Of a stretch of DNA of 64,000 bases, positions 43,891 to 51,769 are shown one piece after another (positions within the stretch are counted from its first letter, which is position 1; each line of letters starts with the position of its first letter). Made by a program: the position numbers and the translations under genes. Location: NCBI GenBank assembly GCA_029960065.1, contig JASCOF010000003.1, positions 682,001-746,000 on the forward strand, in the 5' to 3' direction. The DNA comes from Flavobacteriaceae bacterium PS02336 (GTDB lineage Bacteria > Bacteroidota > Bacteroidia > Flavobacteriales > Flavobacteriaceae). The notes below the pieces were generated by a model, which had not been told where the DNA came from, ran no database searches, and saw only the letters and a list, made by a program, of their open reading frames with translations.

Positions 43891-44850
43891 ATGAAAAAAG
43901 TTATTATTACCACATTTGCAGCATTACTGCTTTTTGCTTGTCAAAATGAACAATCTGAATCAAACATTGCAGATGCAACTATTGCTTCTCGAAGAGGCTG
44001 TGCAACTCAGGAAGTTTTAGAAGCACAATTAAAAGCCGACCCAACATTGGCTATCAGAATGAATGAAATTGAAACTTTTACAGCAAAACATGCTGGTTCA
44101 AGTTTTACAGGCCGTTTAGTAAATGGCAAAATCGAAATTCCAGTTGTGGTTAACGTTTTATACAGAACGGCTGCACAAAACATTTCAGACGCTCAAATTC
44201 AATCACAGATTGATGTGCTTAATAAAGATTTCAATGCACTAAACTCTGATTATAACAATGTACCAGCATTATTTTCAGGAGTTAAAGCGAATGTAGGCAT
44301 TACATTTAAACTGGATCAAATCATTAGAAAATCGACTACCAAAACTTCTTGGGGAACTAATGACGCGATGAAGAAAACGGCTCAAGGAGGAATTGCTCCT
44401 ACTTCTCCAACTACAAAACTAAACCTTTGGTCATGCAACATCGGCGGCGGTATATTGGGTTATGCTCAATTTCCTGGCGGTCCTTCATCTACAGATGGTG
44501 TTGTTATCGATTCTCGCTATTTTGGGTTATCTGGTTCTGCAAATGCTCCATTTAATTTAGGAAGAACTGGTACTCACGAAGTAGGGCACTGGATGAATTT
44601 ACGTCACATCTGGGGAGATGCAACCTGCGGAAGCGATCTTGTTGCGGATACTCCGACACACAATGAAGAAAATTATGGAGTACCTGCTTATCCTCATTAC
44701 AGTACTTGTTCTGGAACACCTGTGGAAATGACAATGAATTATATGGACTATGTTGACGATCAAGCAATGTACATGTTCTCGAACGGTCAAAAAAGCAGAA
44801 TTGCAGCAATATTTACCTCTGGAGGCGCAAGAGCAGCATTTGCACAATAA
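43891..44850 (+). CDS. M43-family (cytophagalysin-like) zinc metalloprotease lipoprotein
   Basis: 319 residues. The signal MKKVIITTFAALLLFAC has a lipobox ending at Cys17, so it is probably a surface or periplasmic lipoprotein. The catalytic site is HEVGHWMNLRHIWGD, an HExxHxxxxxH metzincin motif, with the downstream Met-turn candidate MTMNYMDYVDD. M43 proteases include cytophagalysin and pappalysin; substrates are proteins outside the cell. A 293-bp gap separates it from the methyltransferase gene; it contains a TAATTTTG -7 box near 43822. A strong terminator follows. Confidence 0.92.
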   Translation: MKKVIITTFAALLLFACQNEQSESNIADATIASRRGCATQEVLEAQLKADPTLAIRMNEIETFTAKHAGSSFTGRLVNGKIEIPVVVNVLYRTAAQNISDAQIQSQIDVLNKDFNALNSDYNNVPALFSGVKANVGITFKLDQIIRKSTTKTSWGTNDAMKKTAQGGIAPTSPTTKLNLWSCNIGGGILGYAQFPGGPSSTDGVVIDSRYFGLSGSANAPFNLGRTGTHEVGHWMNLRHIWGDATCGSDLVADTPTHNEENYGVPAYPHYSTCSGTPVEMTMNYMDYVDDQAMYMFSNGQKSRIAAIFTSGGARAAFAQ

Positions 44851-44872
44851 TTGTTGAAAAAAAATACCAATT

Positions 44873-44905
44873 AAAGCGAGATTTAATACATCTCGCTTTT
44901 TTTTA
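44873..44905 (+). terminator. Intrinsic terminator after the metalloprotease
   Basis: AAAGCGAGAT (44873-44882) pairs with ATCTCGCTTT (44890-44899), followed by further T residues. Confidence 0.85.
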
Positions 44906-44956
44906 TTCTCAAATTTTAAAATGCTTTTTCCTATATTTATAGTCTAAATTTTAAGC

Positions 44957-46048
44957 ATGATCACCTCAAAAACCATTTCGAACGGAATTTTAAGAGCTTT
45001 AGCTACAATCCTAATAATTGGCATCGTTTTATACTTTTTATATGAAATCCAGACCGTAATTGTCTATTTATGTATTTCTTTATTATTGTGTTTAATTGCA
45101 AATCCGATGGTTTTGTTTTTAAAGAACAAATTAAAGTTCAGCAATTCTCTTGCTGCCACAACGACAATTATATTTTTTATATTTCTAATTGTGGGATTTA
45201 TTTTACTGTTTGTCCCGTTAATTATTTCCCAGGCAAATAATCTCGCATTGCTGGACACTGCACATCTTCAGACTAAATTTATGGAGACCGAAAGGCAACT
45301 TGAAGAATACTTTAACATTCAGCATATCGATTTAAATAAAGTAATTAAAGATTCGAAACTTACCTCTGTTTTGGATTTTAGTTATTTTACAGGATTTATC
45401 AATTCGATTATCAATTTTATGGCCGATATGGGAATGGGATTGGTATCGGTATTTTTTATCACTTTCTTTTTTATAAAAGATCAGGATACTTTTAAAGATC
45501 AGGCAAGAAGAATACTTCCAGATTCAAATGAAGACAAAATCTTAAATTCGATCACAAAAATAAACCATCTTTTAACACGCTATTTTATTGGTTTGTTATT
45601 ACAGTTAATTGTAGTTTTTATTCTTTATCTGATTGTATTATTAATTTTTGGAAATAAAAATGCTTTTGTAATTGCCTTTTTATGCGCGATTCTAAATATA
45701 ATTCCATATTTGGGACCAATTATCGGCACTACTTTGGCTGGAATTTTAACCATGATTAGTATGATCGGGCAAGATTTTCAATCGGAAATTCTGCCAAAAA
45801 CTATTTATGTAATTATAGGCTTTTTAATTGTTCAGGCAATTGACAATAATGTAAGCCAGCCAATAATTTCATCAAAAAGTGTAAATTCGCATCCGTTAGA
45901 AATATTCTTGATTATCTTAATCAGCGGTATTACGTTTGGAATTGTCGGAATGATCATTGCCGTTCCTGCTTTTACTATGATTAAAGTAATTTTAAAAGAA
46001 TTTTTTCCTGACAATAAAATTGTCTCCGTATTAACCGAAAGAATTTAG
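44957..46048 (+). CDS. AI-2E-family (PerM/YdiK) membrane permease
   Basis: 363 residues with about seven or eight membrane helices and the family's central segments: FFIKDQDTFKDQARRILP, a long amphipathic helix, LCAILNIIPYLGPIIG and ISSKSVNSHPLEIFLIIL. Members export autoinducer-2 (TqsA), act as sodium/proton antiporters, or are uncharacterised; the substrate here is open. Followed after 2 bp by the TTG start of a methyltransferase gene and then a secreted protein, forming a three-gene run. Confidence 0.9.
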   Translation: MITSKTISNGILRALATILIIGIVLYFLYEIQTVIVYLCISLLLCLIANPMVLFLKNKLKFSNSLAATTTIIFFIFLIVGFILLFVPLIISQANNLALLDTAHLQTKFMETERQLEEYFNIQHIDLNKVIKDSKLTSVLDFSYFTGFINSIINFMADMGMGLVSVFFITFFFIKDQDTFKDQARRILPDSNEDKILNSITKINHLLTRYFIGLLLQLIVVFILYLIVLLIFGNKNAFVIAFLCAILNIIPYLGPIIGTTLAGILTMISMIGQDFQSEILPKTIYVIIGFLIVQAIDNNVSQPIISSKSVNSHPLEIFLIILISGITFGIVGMIIAVPAFTMIKVILKEFFPDNKIVSVLTERI

Positions 46049-46050
46049 CT

Positions 46051-47229
46051 TTGAACAATCCTATTTTGCATCCAGATATTCAAGAATTTATAATTCGAAA
46101 TACTGGTGCAGATTTAACGAAATTAGCGCTCCAGAAAAATCCTTTTCCAGAAATGGACTGGATTTTAGTTTTAAATCAGATTGAAGCAAGAACTAAAGCA
46201 AAAGATAAACTTCCGACTTGGTTTTCGGCACAAAACATTATTTATCCCAGTAAAATATCAGTAGAACAAACTTCTTCGGAAAAAACAGCGGCTTATAAAG
46301 CAGACTTAATTTCTGGCAAAACAATAATTGATCTTACGGGAGGTTTTGGTGTTGATGATTATTATTTTTCAAAGCAATTTGATGCTGTAACACACTGCGA
46401 AATAAATGAAGATCTTTCTGCAATTGTAAAACATAATTTTGAACAATTAGGAGTTAAAAATTGTACTTTTTATGGTGGAGATTCTTTCGATTTATTAGAG
46501 AAATCAAATCAGAAATACGATTGGATTTATATTGATCCTTCTAGAAGAAATGATGCTAAAGGCAAGGTTTTTATGCTAAAAGACTGTCTGCCGAATGTTC
46601 CTGAATTATTGGAGTTTTATTTCGAAAAAGCAGACGCTATTTTAATTAAAACTGCTCCTTTATTGGATATTTCTGCCGGTTTATCCGAACTAAAAAATGT
46701 AAAAACCATTCACGTTATTGCTCTTGAAAATGAAGTAAAAGAACTTCTTTTTGAAATTCATAAAAACTATTCGGGCGAAATAAGAGTAAAAACAGCAAAT
46801 ATTAAAAAAGAAAGAATTGAAACGTTTGAATTTGCCTTAGGCGAAGAATCTTTTCCTATTTATGATTTACCGCAGCATTATTTATACGAACCGAATTCGG
46901 CAATCATGAAGTCGGGAGGATTTGATGAGATCAGCAGTACGTTTCAAATTAATAAATTGCATAAACATTCCCATTTGTATACTTCAGAAAATGTAATTGA
47001 TTTTCCTGGTAGAAAGTTTGAGATTCAAAAAGTCATTTCGTACAATAAAAATGAAATGAAAAATGAACTTGCCAATCAACAGGCAAATATTACAACTCGT
47101 AATTTTCCGGAAACGGTAGAAAACATTCGAAAAAAATGGAAAATAAAAAATGGAGGAAATTTGTATTGTTTTTTTACAACCGATGTAAAAGATAACAAAA
47201 TAGTTTTAATTTGCACCAAAATAATCTAA
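46051..47229 (+). CDS. Class I SAM-dependent methyltransferase with THUMP-like domain
   Basis: 392 residues. The SAM-binding core (about 90-230) has IIDLTGGFGVDDYYFSKQF (motif I), THCEINEDLSAIVKHNF, and YDWIYIDPSRRNDAKGKV (a DPSRR motif IV). The C-terminal part (about 285-392, PNSAIMKSGGFDEISSTF) fits the THUMP-like domain found in putative RNA methyltransferases. The target nucleotide is unknown. It starts with TTG 2 bp after the AI-2E gene, pointing to translational coupling. Confidence 0.87.
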   Translation: MNNPILHPDIQEFIIRNTGADLTKLALQKNPFPEMDWILVLNQIEARTKAKDKLPTWFSAQNIIYPSKISVEQTSSEKTAAYKADLISGKTIIDLTGGFGVDDYYFSKQFDAVTHCEINEDLSAIVKHNFEQLGVKNCTFYGGDSFDLLEKSNQKYDWIYIDPSRRNDAKGKVFMLKDCLPNVPELLEFYFEKADAILIKTAPLLDISAGLSELKNVKTIHVIALENEVKELLFEIHKNYSGEIRVKTANIKKERIETFEFALGEESFPIYDLPQHYLYEPNSAIMKSGGFDEISSTFQINKLHKHSHLYTSENVIDFPGRKFEIQKVISYNKNEMKNELANQQANITTRNFPETVENIRKKWKIKNGGNLYCFFTTDVKDNKIVLICTKII

Positions 47230-47233
47230 ACAA

Positions 47234-47800
47234 ATGAAACAACTATTTACACTAACCCTTTTTTTATTAACGATTACCGCATTTGCACAAAAACCATGTG
47301 AATACAGTGTAAATGTAAATGACTCAATTGGCTCTTATAAAGTAACCAATGAGTACTTAATGAGTGAGAAATACTTTGGAGGAAATTTCAATTATATTTT
47401 CTTTTCGCTAGCTCAAACTGATGGATTGCCTACATTAAACCTTCAATCGATCCAGAAAAGCAAAGATTTCATTAAAGCGAATTGTTTTGATAAAAACTCG
47501 AAAATCTTTCTACAGTTAGAAAACGGAAAAATCGTAACCTTAATGCATATCAATCAAGAGAATTGCGGTACACTTGTGCGTGATGACAAAGGTTTTGACA
47601 ATCGTGTAAATACAGGTATTTTTATGTTTATGAAAGACAATTACGAAGAACTTAAAAAATCGCCAATTTCTCTTATGCGCATAAAATATCTGACCAATAT
47701 AGAAGATTACATCGTAAAAAGGGAGCTGACATCTGAGCTTACTGGAAAAGTGACAAACCCGAATACTTATTTTATGGAGAATATTAGATGTGTTGAGTAA
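47234..47800 (+). CDS. Secreted protein of unknown function
   Basis: 188 residues. The N-terminal signal peptide is KQLFTLTLFLLTITAFAQ. Three or four cysteines occur in the mature part (KPCEYSVN, KANCFDKN, QENCGTLV, ENIRCVE), suggesting disulfides. No family was recognised. It is the third gene of the run and its stop codon abuts the stop of the convergent VanX-type gene with no base between them. Confidence 0.75.
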   Translation: MKQLFTLTLFLLTITAFAQKPCEYSVNVNDSIGSYKVTNEYLMSEKYFGGNFNYIFFSLAQTDGLPTLNLQSIQKSKDFIKANCFDKNSKIFLQLENGKIVTLMHINQENCGTLVRDDKGFDNRVNTGIFMFMKDNYEELKKSPISLMRIKYLTNIEDYIVKRELTSELTGKVTNPNTYFMENIRCVE

Positions 47801-48448
47801 TTAATCACATTTCCATTTCTGATTGGCTACTTTATCTTTCAAACCCGCTTTTAAATTATAATGCCACCATTCAGAATCAAATGAATTGAAGCCATTTTTA
47901 ATCATTGTTTTTTTTAAATAAGCTCTTTTAGAAAGAATCTCTTTTGAAAGCTGTTTGAAATTATGACTCGCTTGAATTCCGAAAAAATCAAAAGAAGTTC
48001 CCATATCTACTTCTTTTCCATTTATATCAACTAAAGAAATATCTACGGCTCCTCCTCTATTATGGATGGAGCCTTTTTTTGGATCTGCCACGTACTCTGG
48101 ATTCGAAACAATCTCCCACATTTTTTTCTGAATATCTAGAGGTCGATAGCAATCGTACAATTTGATTCTATATCCTTTTTTCAAAAAATCATTATTTGCA
48201 GCAATTAAAGCTTTTACTGTTTTTAAACGAAGCATACATTCTGCACAATCATAGACTTTTGCTTTTAAGAAATTATCTTCTGTTGCATATTTCATATCGT
48301 ACACAAAATCATTGCTATAATCTCTCAGATTTACAAATGCTGTATCTGAAATTATTGTATTAACTTCACTTTTGTACACTTCATTTTGTGCTTGTAAGGA
48401 CGAAAAACCGATTAAAAAACAAACTAATAGTTTTGAGAAAAAATTCAT
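47801..48448 (-). CDS. D-alanyl-D-alanine dipeptidase, VanX/DdpX (M15D) type
   Basis: 215 residues with a signal peptide (MNFFSKLLVCFLIGFSSLQAQ). The zinc site is SIHNRGGAVDISL (SxHxxGxAxD) with the third ligand in EWWHYNL, and the substrate segment LYDCYRPLDIQKKMW. It cleaves the D-Ala-D-Ala dipeptide. In non-resistant bacteria such enzymes recycle wall material; no vanA or vanH genes are near, so a glycopeptide-resistance role is not indicated. Confidence 0.93.
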   Translation of the reverse strand: MNFFSKLLVCFLIGFSSLQAQNEVYKSEVNTIISDTAFVNLRDYSNDFVYDMKYATEDNFLKAKVYDCAECMLRLKTVKALIAANNDFLKKGYRIKLYDCYRPLDIQKKMWEIVSNPEYVADPKKGSIHNRGGAVDISLVDINGKEVDMGTSFDFFGIQASHNFKQLSKEILSKRAYLKKTMIKNGFNSFDSEWWHYNLKAGLKDKVANQKWKCD

Positions 48449-48656
48449 TGTTCAAATATTTTAAAAATTGAAGTTAATCAAAAAAACTTAAAATGAGACC
48501 TATTCTTTATGGTTCTTTCTATTTAAAGATTCCTAGTTTTTATCGTTCAAAATCGTCTTATTTTCCTTTTAAAACAAATTTTATTTTAATATCTTTATAA
48601 AAATCAGACCATTAAGGCTTCAATAAATTAAACTATTAATTCTAAAATCAGTTATT

Positions 48657-49172
48657 ATGAATGGCAGAATCACTTATATTTCATTTGTTTTATTGACCAG
48701 TTTAATTTTTGTTTCATGCAAAAAAGAAATTATAAAAAGTGTCCCAACCACAGATTCAACTTCTATAAAAACAGAAGCTTTAAAAACGGATAGCTCTGTT
48801 ATAAATCCTACGGATTCTTTGTATAGCTTAGTTGATAAAAGTGTTATCGGCACACACTTTTTAACCAAAAGCAGTCTGTCTCCTAGATTAAAAAAATTGC
48901 TGGGAACAGATTACGATCAAATGGTAAAGGACTGGAATACAGAAACGCCTTTTGAAAAACAGGAAAATGTACTTCATGCTTGGGGTTGTAAACAACACGA
49001 TTGCAGCACTTATTCTTATGATCTTTTTATAGATGTAAAAAACAACAAAATAAATGTTTACAAGTTTTCTGAATCGAAACTTACGGTCTTTAAAGAAGAT
49101 AATTTTGATATTGAAATAAAAGATGGTTTCTTAAAAGACCTGAATACTAAGAAAGAAAACATTAAGGGGTGA
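48657..49172 (+). CDS. Lipoprotein with Ivy-like lysozyme-inhibitor motif
   Basis: 171 residues. The lipobox LIFVSC (Cys21) anchors it to a membrane. After a Thr/Ser-rich linker (about 28-60), the domain contains LLGTDYDQMVKDWN and HAWGCKQHDCSTYSYDLFID. The Cys-Lys-x-His-Asp-Cys loop is the hallmark of Ivy, the periplasmic inhibitor of C-type lysozyme, which has CKPHDC. The following strands (NNKINVYKFSESKLTVFKE) also fit Ivy's order. Pro replaced by Gln is the only visible change in the loop. An ordinary unknown lipoprotein is the alternative. A minisatellite follows directly after the stop. Confidence 0.65.
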   Translation: MNGRITYISFVLLTSLIFVSCKKEIIKSVPTTDSTSIKTEALKTDSSVINPTDSLYSLVDKSVIGTHFLTKSSLSPRLKKLLGTDYDQMVKDWNTETPFEKQENVLHAWGCKQHDCSTYSYDLFIDVKNNKINVYKFSESKLTVFKEDNFDIEIKDGFLKDLNTKKENIKG

Positions 49173-49208
49173 TGGTTGATGGTTAATGGATAATTGATAA
49201 TGGATAAT

Positions 49209-49320
49209 GGATAATTGTTAATGGATAATTGTTAATGGATAATTGTTAATGGATAATTGTTAATGGATAATTGTTAATGGATAATTGTTAATGGATAATT
49301 GTTAATGGATAATGGTTGAT
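49209..49320. repeat. 14-bp minisatellite, seven perfect copies
   Basis: The unit GGATAATTGTTAAT repeats seven times without change from 49209 to 49306. An eighth, degenerate copy (GGATAATGGTTGAT) ends at 49320, and further degenerate units lie at about 49181-49208. A CAACTAA heptamer repeat follows (49330-49352). Perfect copies suggest recent slippage, so copy number should vary between strains. Confidence 0.9.
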
Positions 49321-49356
49321 TAGTTCATCAACAACTAACAACTAACAACTAACCAT

Positions 49357-50460
49357 TCAAATCTCTCCTGTCCTTAAAATATTTTCTGTAACTCCTTTAT
49401 TCTTCAGCATCCTGAAATGCGAACGCACTGCATGGTAAAAAGGATAGGAAGTGTAAGGCAGATTATATTCTGCTGCATAACGTCTTATAATTGGTGTAAT
49501 GTACGGATAATAAGTATGTCCAACTCCAGGAAATAGATGATGTGCGACATGATGCGTGAATCCGCCGTAAAGAAAATTAGCCAATTTACTTTCGGTACTA
49601 AAATCTTTGGTCACCACCATTTGATGCATCGCCCAAGTATCAGAAAGATTTCCTTCTTCATCTGTATTAGGAAAATGTGCATCTTCATCTACATGGGTTG
49701 AAACTAAAGCTACAACTCCCAGTGCGCTGCCGCACATATGCATCGAAAGCCAAGCAAAAAAAACAATATGCCAAGGCTGATTTAAAAGCATTATCGGAAT
49801 AAAAAGTATATAAATCAAATTGATAATTTTGGCAGCAAATAAACGGTAGATTTCCTGTCTCGGAATCTCTTCTACCACTTTTTTTACATAATTATTTTTT
49901 TTGCCAAAGAAATCTTTGAAATCCCTAATGTAGATCCAATTAAGACTGTAAAGAGGATATATAAACCACATATAAATATGCTGGTATTTATGGTAATGAA
50001 ATAATGGACTATTTGGAAATATGCGAATTATATCGCTCTGTTTAATATCGATGTCCCAATCGGGAACATTTGGATAAGCATGATGAAGACCGATATGCCG
50101 CCGCATCCAGAGCCAATGGTTGCTTCCAAATAATTCTAATACGTATAAAAACCATTCATTATGTTTGGGCTTTTTAAACAAAGCGCCGTGTGCAGCATCA
50201 TGAAAAGCATTTATGAATAAGACAATCATGGTAATTCCAGACAAAATATAAAAAAGAAAAAGTAAAGAGGTCTGGTTACCAAAAATCAAAATACAGCTGT
50301 AAAACAGAAAGAAAACAGCCAGAAGTCCTAAAGACTTAAAAACATTTAATAGATACAGCGATGAGTTATTTAAGACCGTTTCATTCACTTCTAAACGCAT
50401 CTTTTTAAAAAAATCATCGCTTCCTGGTTTAACATAAACCGGTCGTTTTAATTTTTCCAT
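49357..50460 (-). CDS. Membrane fatty-acid desaturase (acyl-CoA/acyl-lipid type)
   Basis: 367 residues from ATG 50460; the frame extends to a TTG at 50490. About four membrane helices and three histidine boxes that hold the di-iron centre are visible: HDAAH (His87-His91), RRHIGLHH (about 121-127), and HHVAHHLFPG near residue 310. It introduces a double bond into fatty acyl chains to adjust membrane fluidity, using oxygen and reduced ferredoxin or cytochrome b5. Position of desaturation unknown. The 3' end borders the minisatellite. Confidence 0.92.
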   Translation of the reverse strand: MEKLKRPVYVKPGSDDFFKKMRLEVNETVLNNSSLYLLNVFKSLGLLAVFFLFYSCILIFGNQTSLLFLFYILSGITMIVLFINAFHDAAHGALFKKPKHNEWFLYVLELFGSNHWLWMRRHIGLHHAYPNVPDWDIDIKQSDIIRIFPNSPLFHYHKYQHIYMWFIYPLYSLNWIYIRDFKDFFGKKNNYVKKVVEEIPRQEIYRLFAAKIINLIYILFIPIMLLNQPWHIVFFAWLSMHMCGSALGVVALVSTHVDEDAHFPNTDEEGNLSDTWAMHQMVVTKDFSTESKLANFLYGGFTHHVAHHLFPGVGHTYYPYITPIIRRYAAEYNLPYTSYPFYHAVRSHFRMLKNKGVTENILRTGEI

Positions 50461-50550
50461 GTGGTTATTGGCTAGAAATTGCTCTATCAAATTTAATAAA
50501 AAAACTTAACCATTTACCACACAGATAGTTAAACATTCACTTTTTCGGCA

Positions 50551-50578
50551 TAAAAAAGCCACTCTCAAGGAGTGGCTT
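50551..50578 (-). terminator. Intrinsic terminator after the XRE regulator
   Basis: AAGCCACTC (50556-50564) pairs perfectly with GAGTGGCTT (50570-50578) across TCAAG, running into T residues on the minus strand. Confidence 0.82.
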
Positions 50579-50633
50579 AAATCTTTTGGTCAAAATTTGT
50601 AAGTGTTAGATATTTTTGGAAAAACTGTTTGAG

Positions 50634-50963
50634 CTAATCCTCAAATTTTTTTTCTGCTAAGCGCAGTCTAATATTATGAATACGATCTTCGATTTCTTCT
50701 AAATCATTAAGCATATTTTGCTTTTCATAAACTGTTCCAGCTTCGTTAATCATATTTTGCCCATTGTCTGGCGCAAAAAGATCATTTAAATCTACGTCGG
50801 GAAAATTTTTACTTAAACTTAGAATAAATTCAGAGCCAATATTGGCTGTGCCGTGTAAATATCTCCCAATCATTGCGGGGCTAAATCCTAAAATCTCTCC
50901 CACCTCTTTTTGCTTTAATCCTTTAGCTTTAAAGAATTTGCTTAATTTCTCGTTATACATCAT
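50634..50963 (-). CDS. XRE-family helix-turn-helix regulator
   Basis: 109 residues. The N-terminal HTH (about 5-62) reads LSKFFKAKGLKQKEVGEILGFSPAMIGRYLHGTANIGSEF, with the recognition helix at SPAMIGRYL. The C-terminal 45 residues form a probable coiled coil (MLNDLEEIEDRIHNIRLRLAEKK) for dimerisation. It is divergent from two small genes at 51085 and 51398, separated by 121 bp of very AT-rich DNA that likely holds both promoters and its operator. Confidence 0.85.
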   Translation of the reverse strand: MMYNEKLSKFFKAKGLKQKEVGEILGFSPAMIGRYLHGTANIGSEFILSLSKNFPDVDLNDLFAPDNGQNMINEAGTVYEKQNMLNDLEEIEDRIHNIRLRLAEKKFED

Positions 50964-51084
50964 TATTTAAATCAAAAAAAATATAGTGAAAATATATTTT
51001 TTAACATTAAAAAGAACAAAATAATATAATATTATTCTTACATTTACCTTTTTAAAGAAACACTATTTAATAATTAGCAAATAT

Positions 51085-51354
51085 ATGTCAAAATTAATCA
51101 AAAATAGCAATATTAAAGAAGATAATTCTCACAATGAAAAAGCTTATGAATTTATTAACAAGCATTTACCTGTAACCTATGTTGAACTAACTATTTCATG
51201 TTTAATAAAAAAAGGTCAAAATGCTCCAAGTAAAGCATTAATTCGAAATGTAAGAAACAAAACCATTGTACGAAATGACATTTTATTAGCGTTAGTAGAA
51301 GTAGCATACGAGAATAAACAAGCTATCGAAAAAATTAAACTCCTGACTTCATAA
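51085..51354 (+). CDS. Small putative DNA-binding protein
   Basis: 89 residues, basic. The segment YVELTISCLIKKGQNAPSK followed by ALIRNVRNKTIVRNDILLALVEVAYENKQ has the look of small Bacteroidota HTH proteins whose recognition helix ends in a RNVRN/VLNG-type turn. This is a weak reading and I do not recognise a named family. It is divergent from the XRE gene and followed by a 60-aa gene after 43 bp. A TACATTTA box lies about 40 bp before its start. Confidence 0.55.
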   Translation: MSKLIKNSNIKEDNSHNEKAYEFINKHLPVTYVELTISCLIKKGQNAPSKALIRNVRNKTIVRNDILLALVEVAYENKQAIEKIKLLTS

Positions 51355-51397
51355 GGTAAAAAAAAAGTAAAAATTCAGGAACCAAAATTTAAGCATT

Positions 51398-51580
51398 ATG
51401 ATGAACCAAAATAAAAATAGTAAAAGCCAAAAACACCAACGTAAATCTGCTAATAGTAATAATATATCCAGAGTTCCTTATTTATACGGAATGACTCTTG
51501 AGGAATATAAAGAGGGGCAAGCTATTCATTCTAAATGTTTTGATCAGCTTAAAACGATAAAAACTGGAATTCATCACTAG
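51398..51580 (+). CDS. Very small basic protein of unknown function
   Basis: 60 residues. The N-terminal half is Asn/Lys/Ser-rich (NQNKNSKSQKHQRKSANSNN); the second half is YLYGMTLEEYKEGQAIHSK. No family recognised. It is on the same strand as and 43 bp after the gene at 51085. About 190 bp of AT-rich DNA without a visible gene follows. Small size leaves some doubt that it is coding. Confidence 0.45.
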   Translation: MMNQNKNSKSQKHQRKSANSNNISRVPYLYGMTLEEYKEGQAIHSKCFDQLKTIKTGIHH

Positions 51581-51769
51581 GCAAAAATCCCATCAAATAC
51601 ACATCATTGTTCGGTTATTTTCGACTAAACTGATAGTAAAAATAAGCCCTAAATCAATATTAGTACTTTAGATGTTTTCTCACAATACGTTTTAAAACAC
51701 TAATAACTTTTACTTTTTTGTAATTTGCTTTTCATAAGTTTCATTAAAGCGCACTTAAAAAAGTAAATT

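Noticed and set aside
47801..48448. Glycopeptide-resistance operon suggested by VanX- and VanZ-like proteins
   Set aside because: The two genes are 11 kb apart, vanA/vanH/vanR/vanS are absent, and both families have ordinary roles in wall recycling and polysaccharide clusters.
49209..49320. Possible CRISPR array
   Set aside because: Units are 14 bp and directly adjacent without spacers, and no cas genes are in the window. It is a minisatellite.
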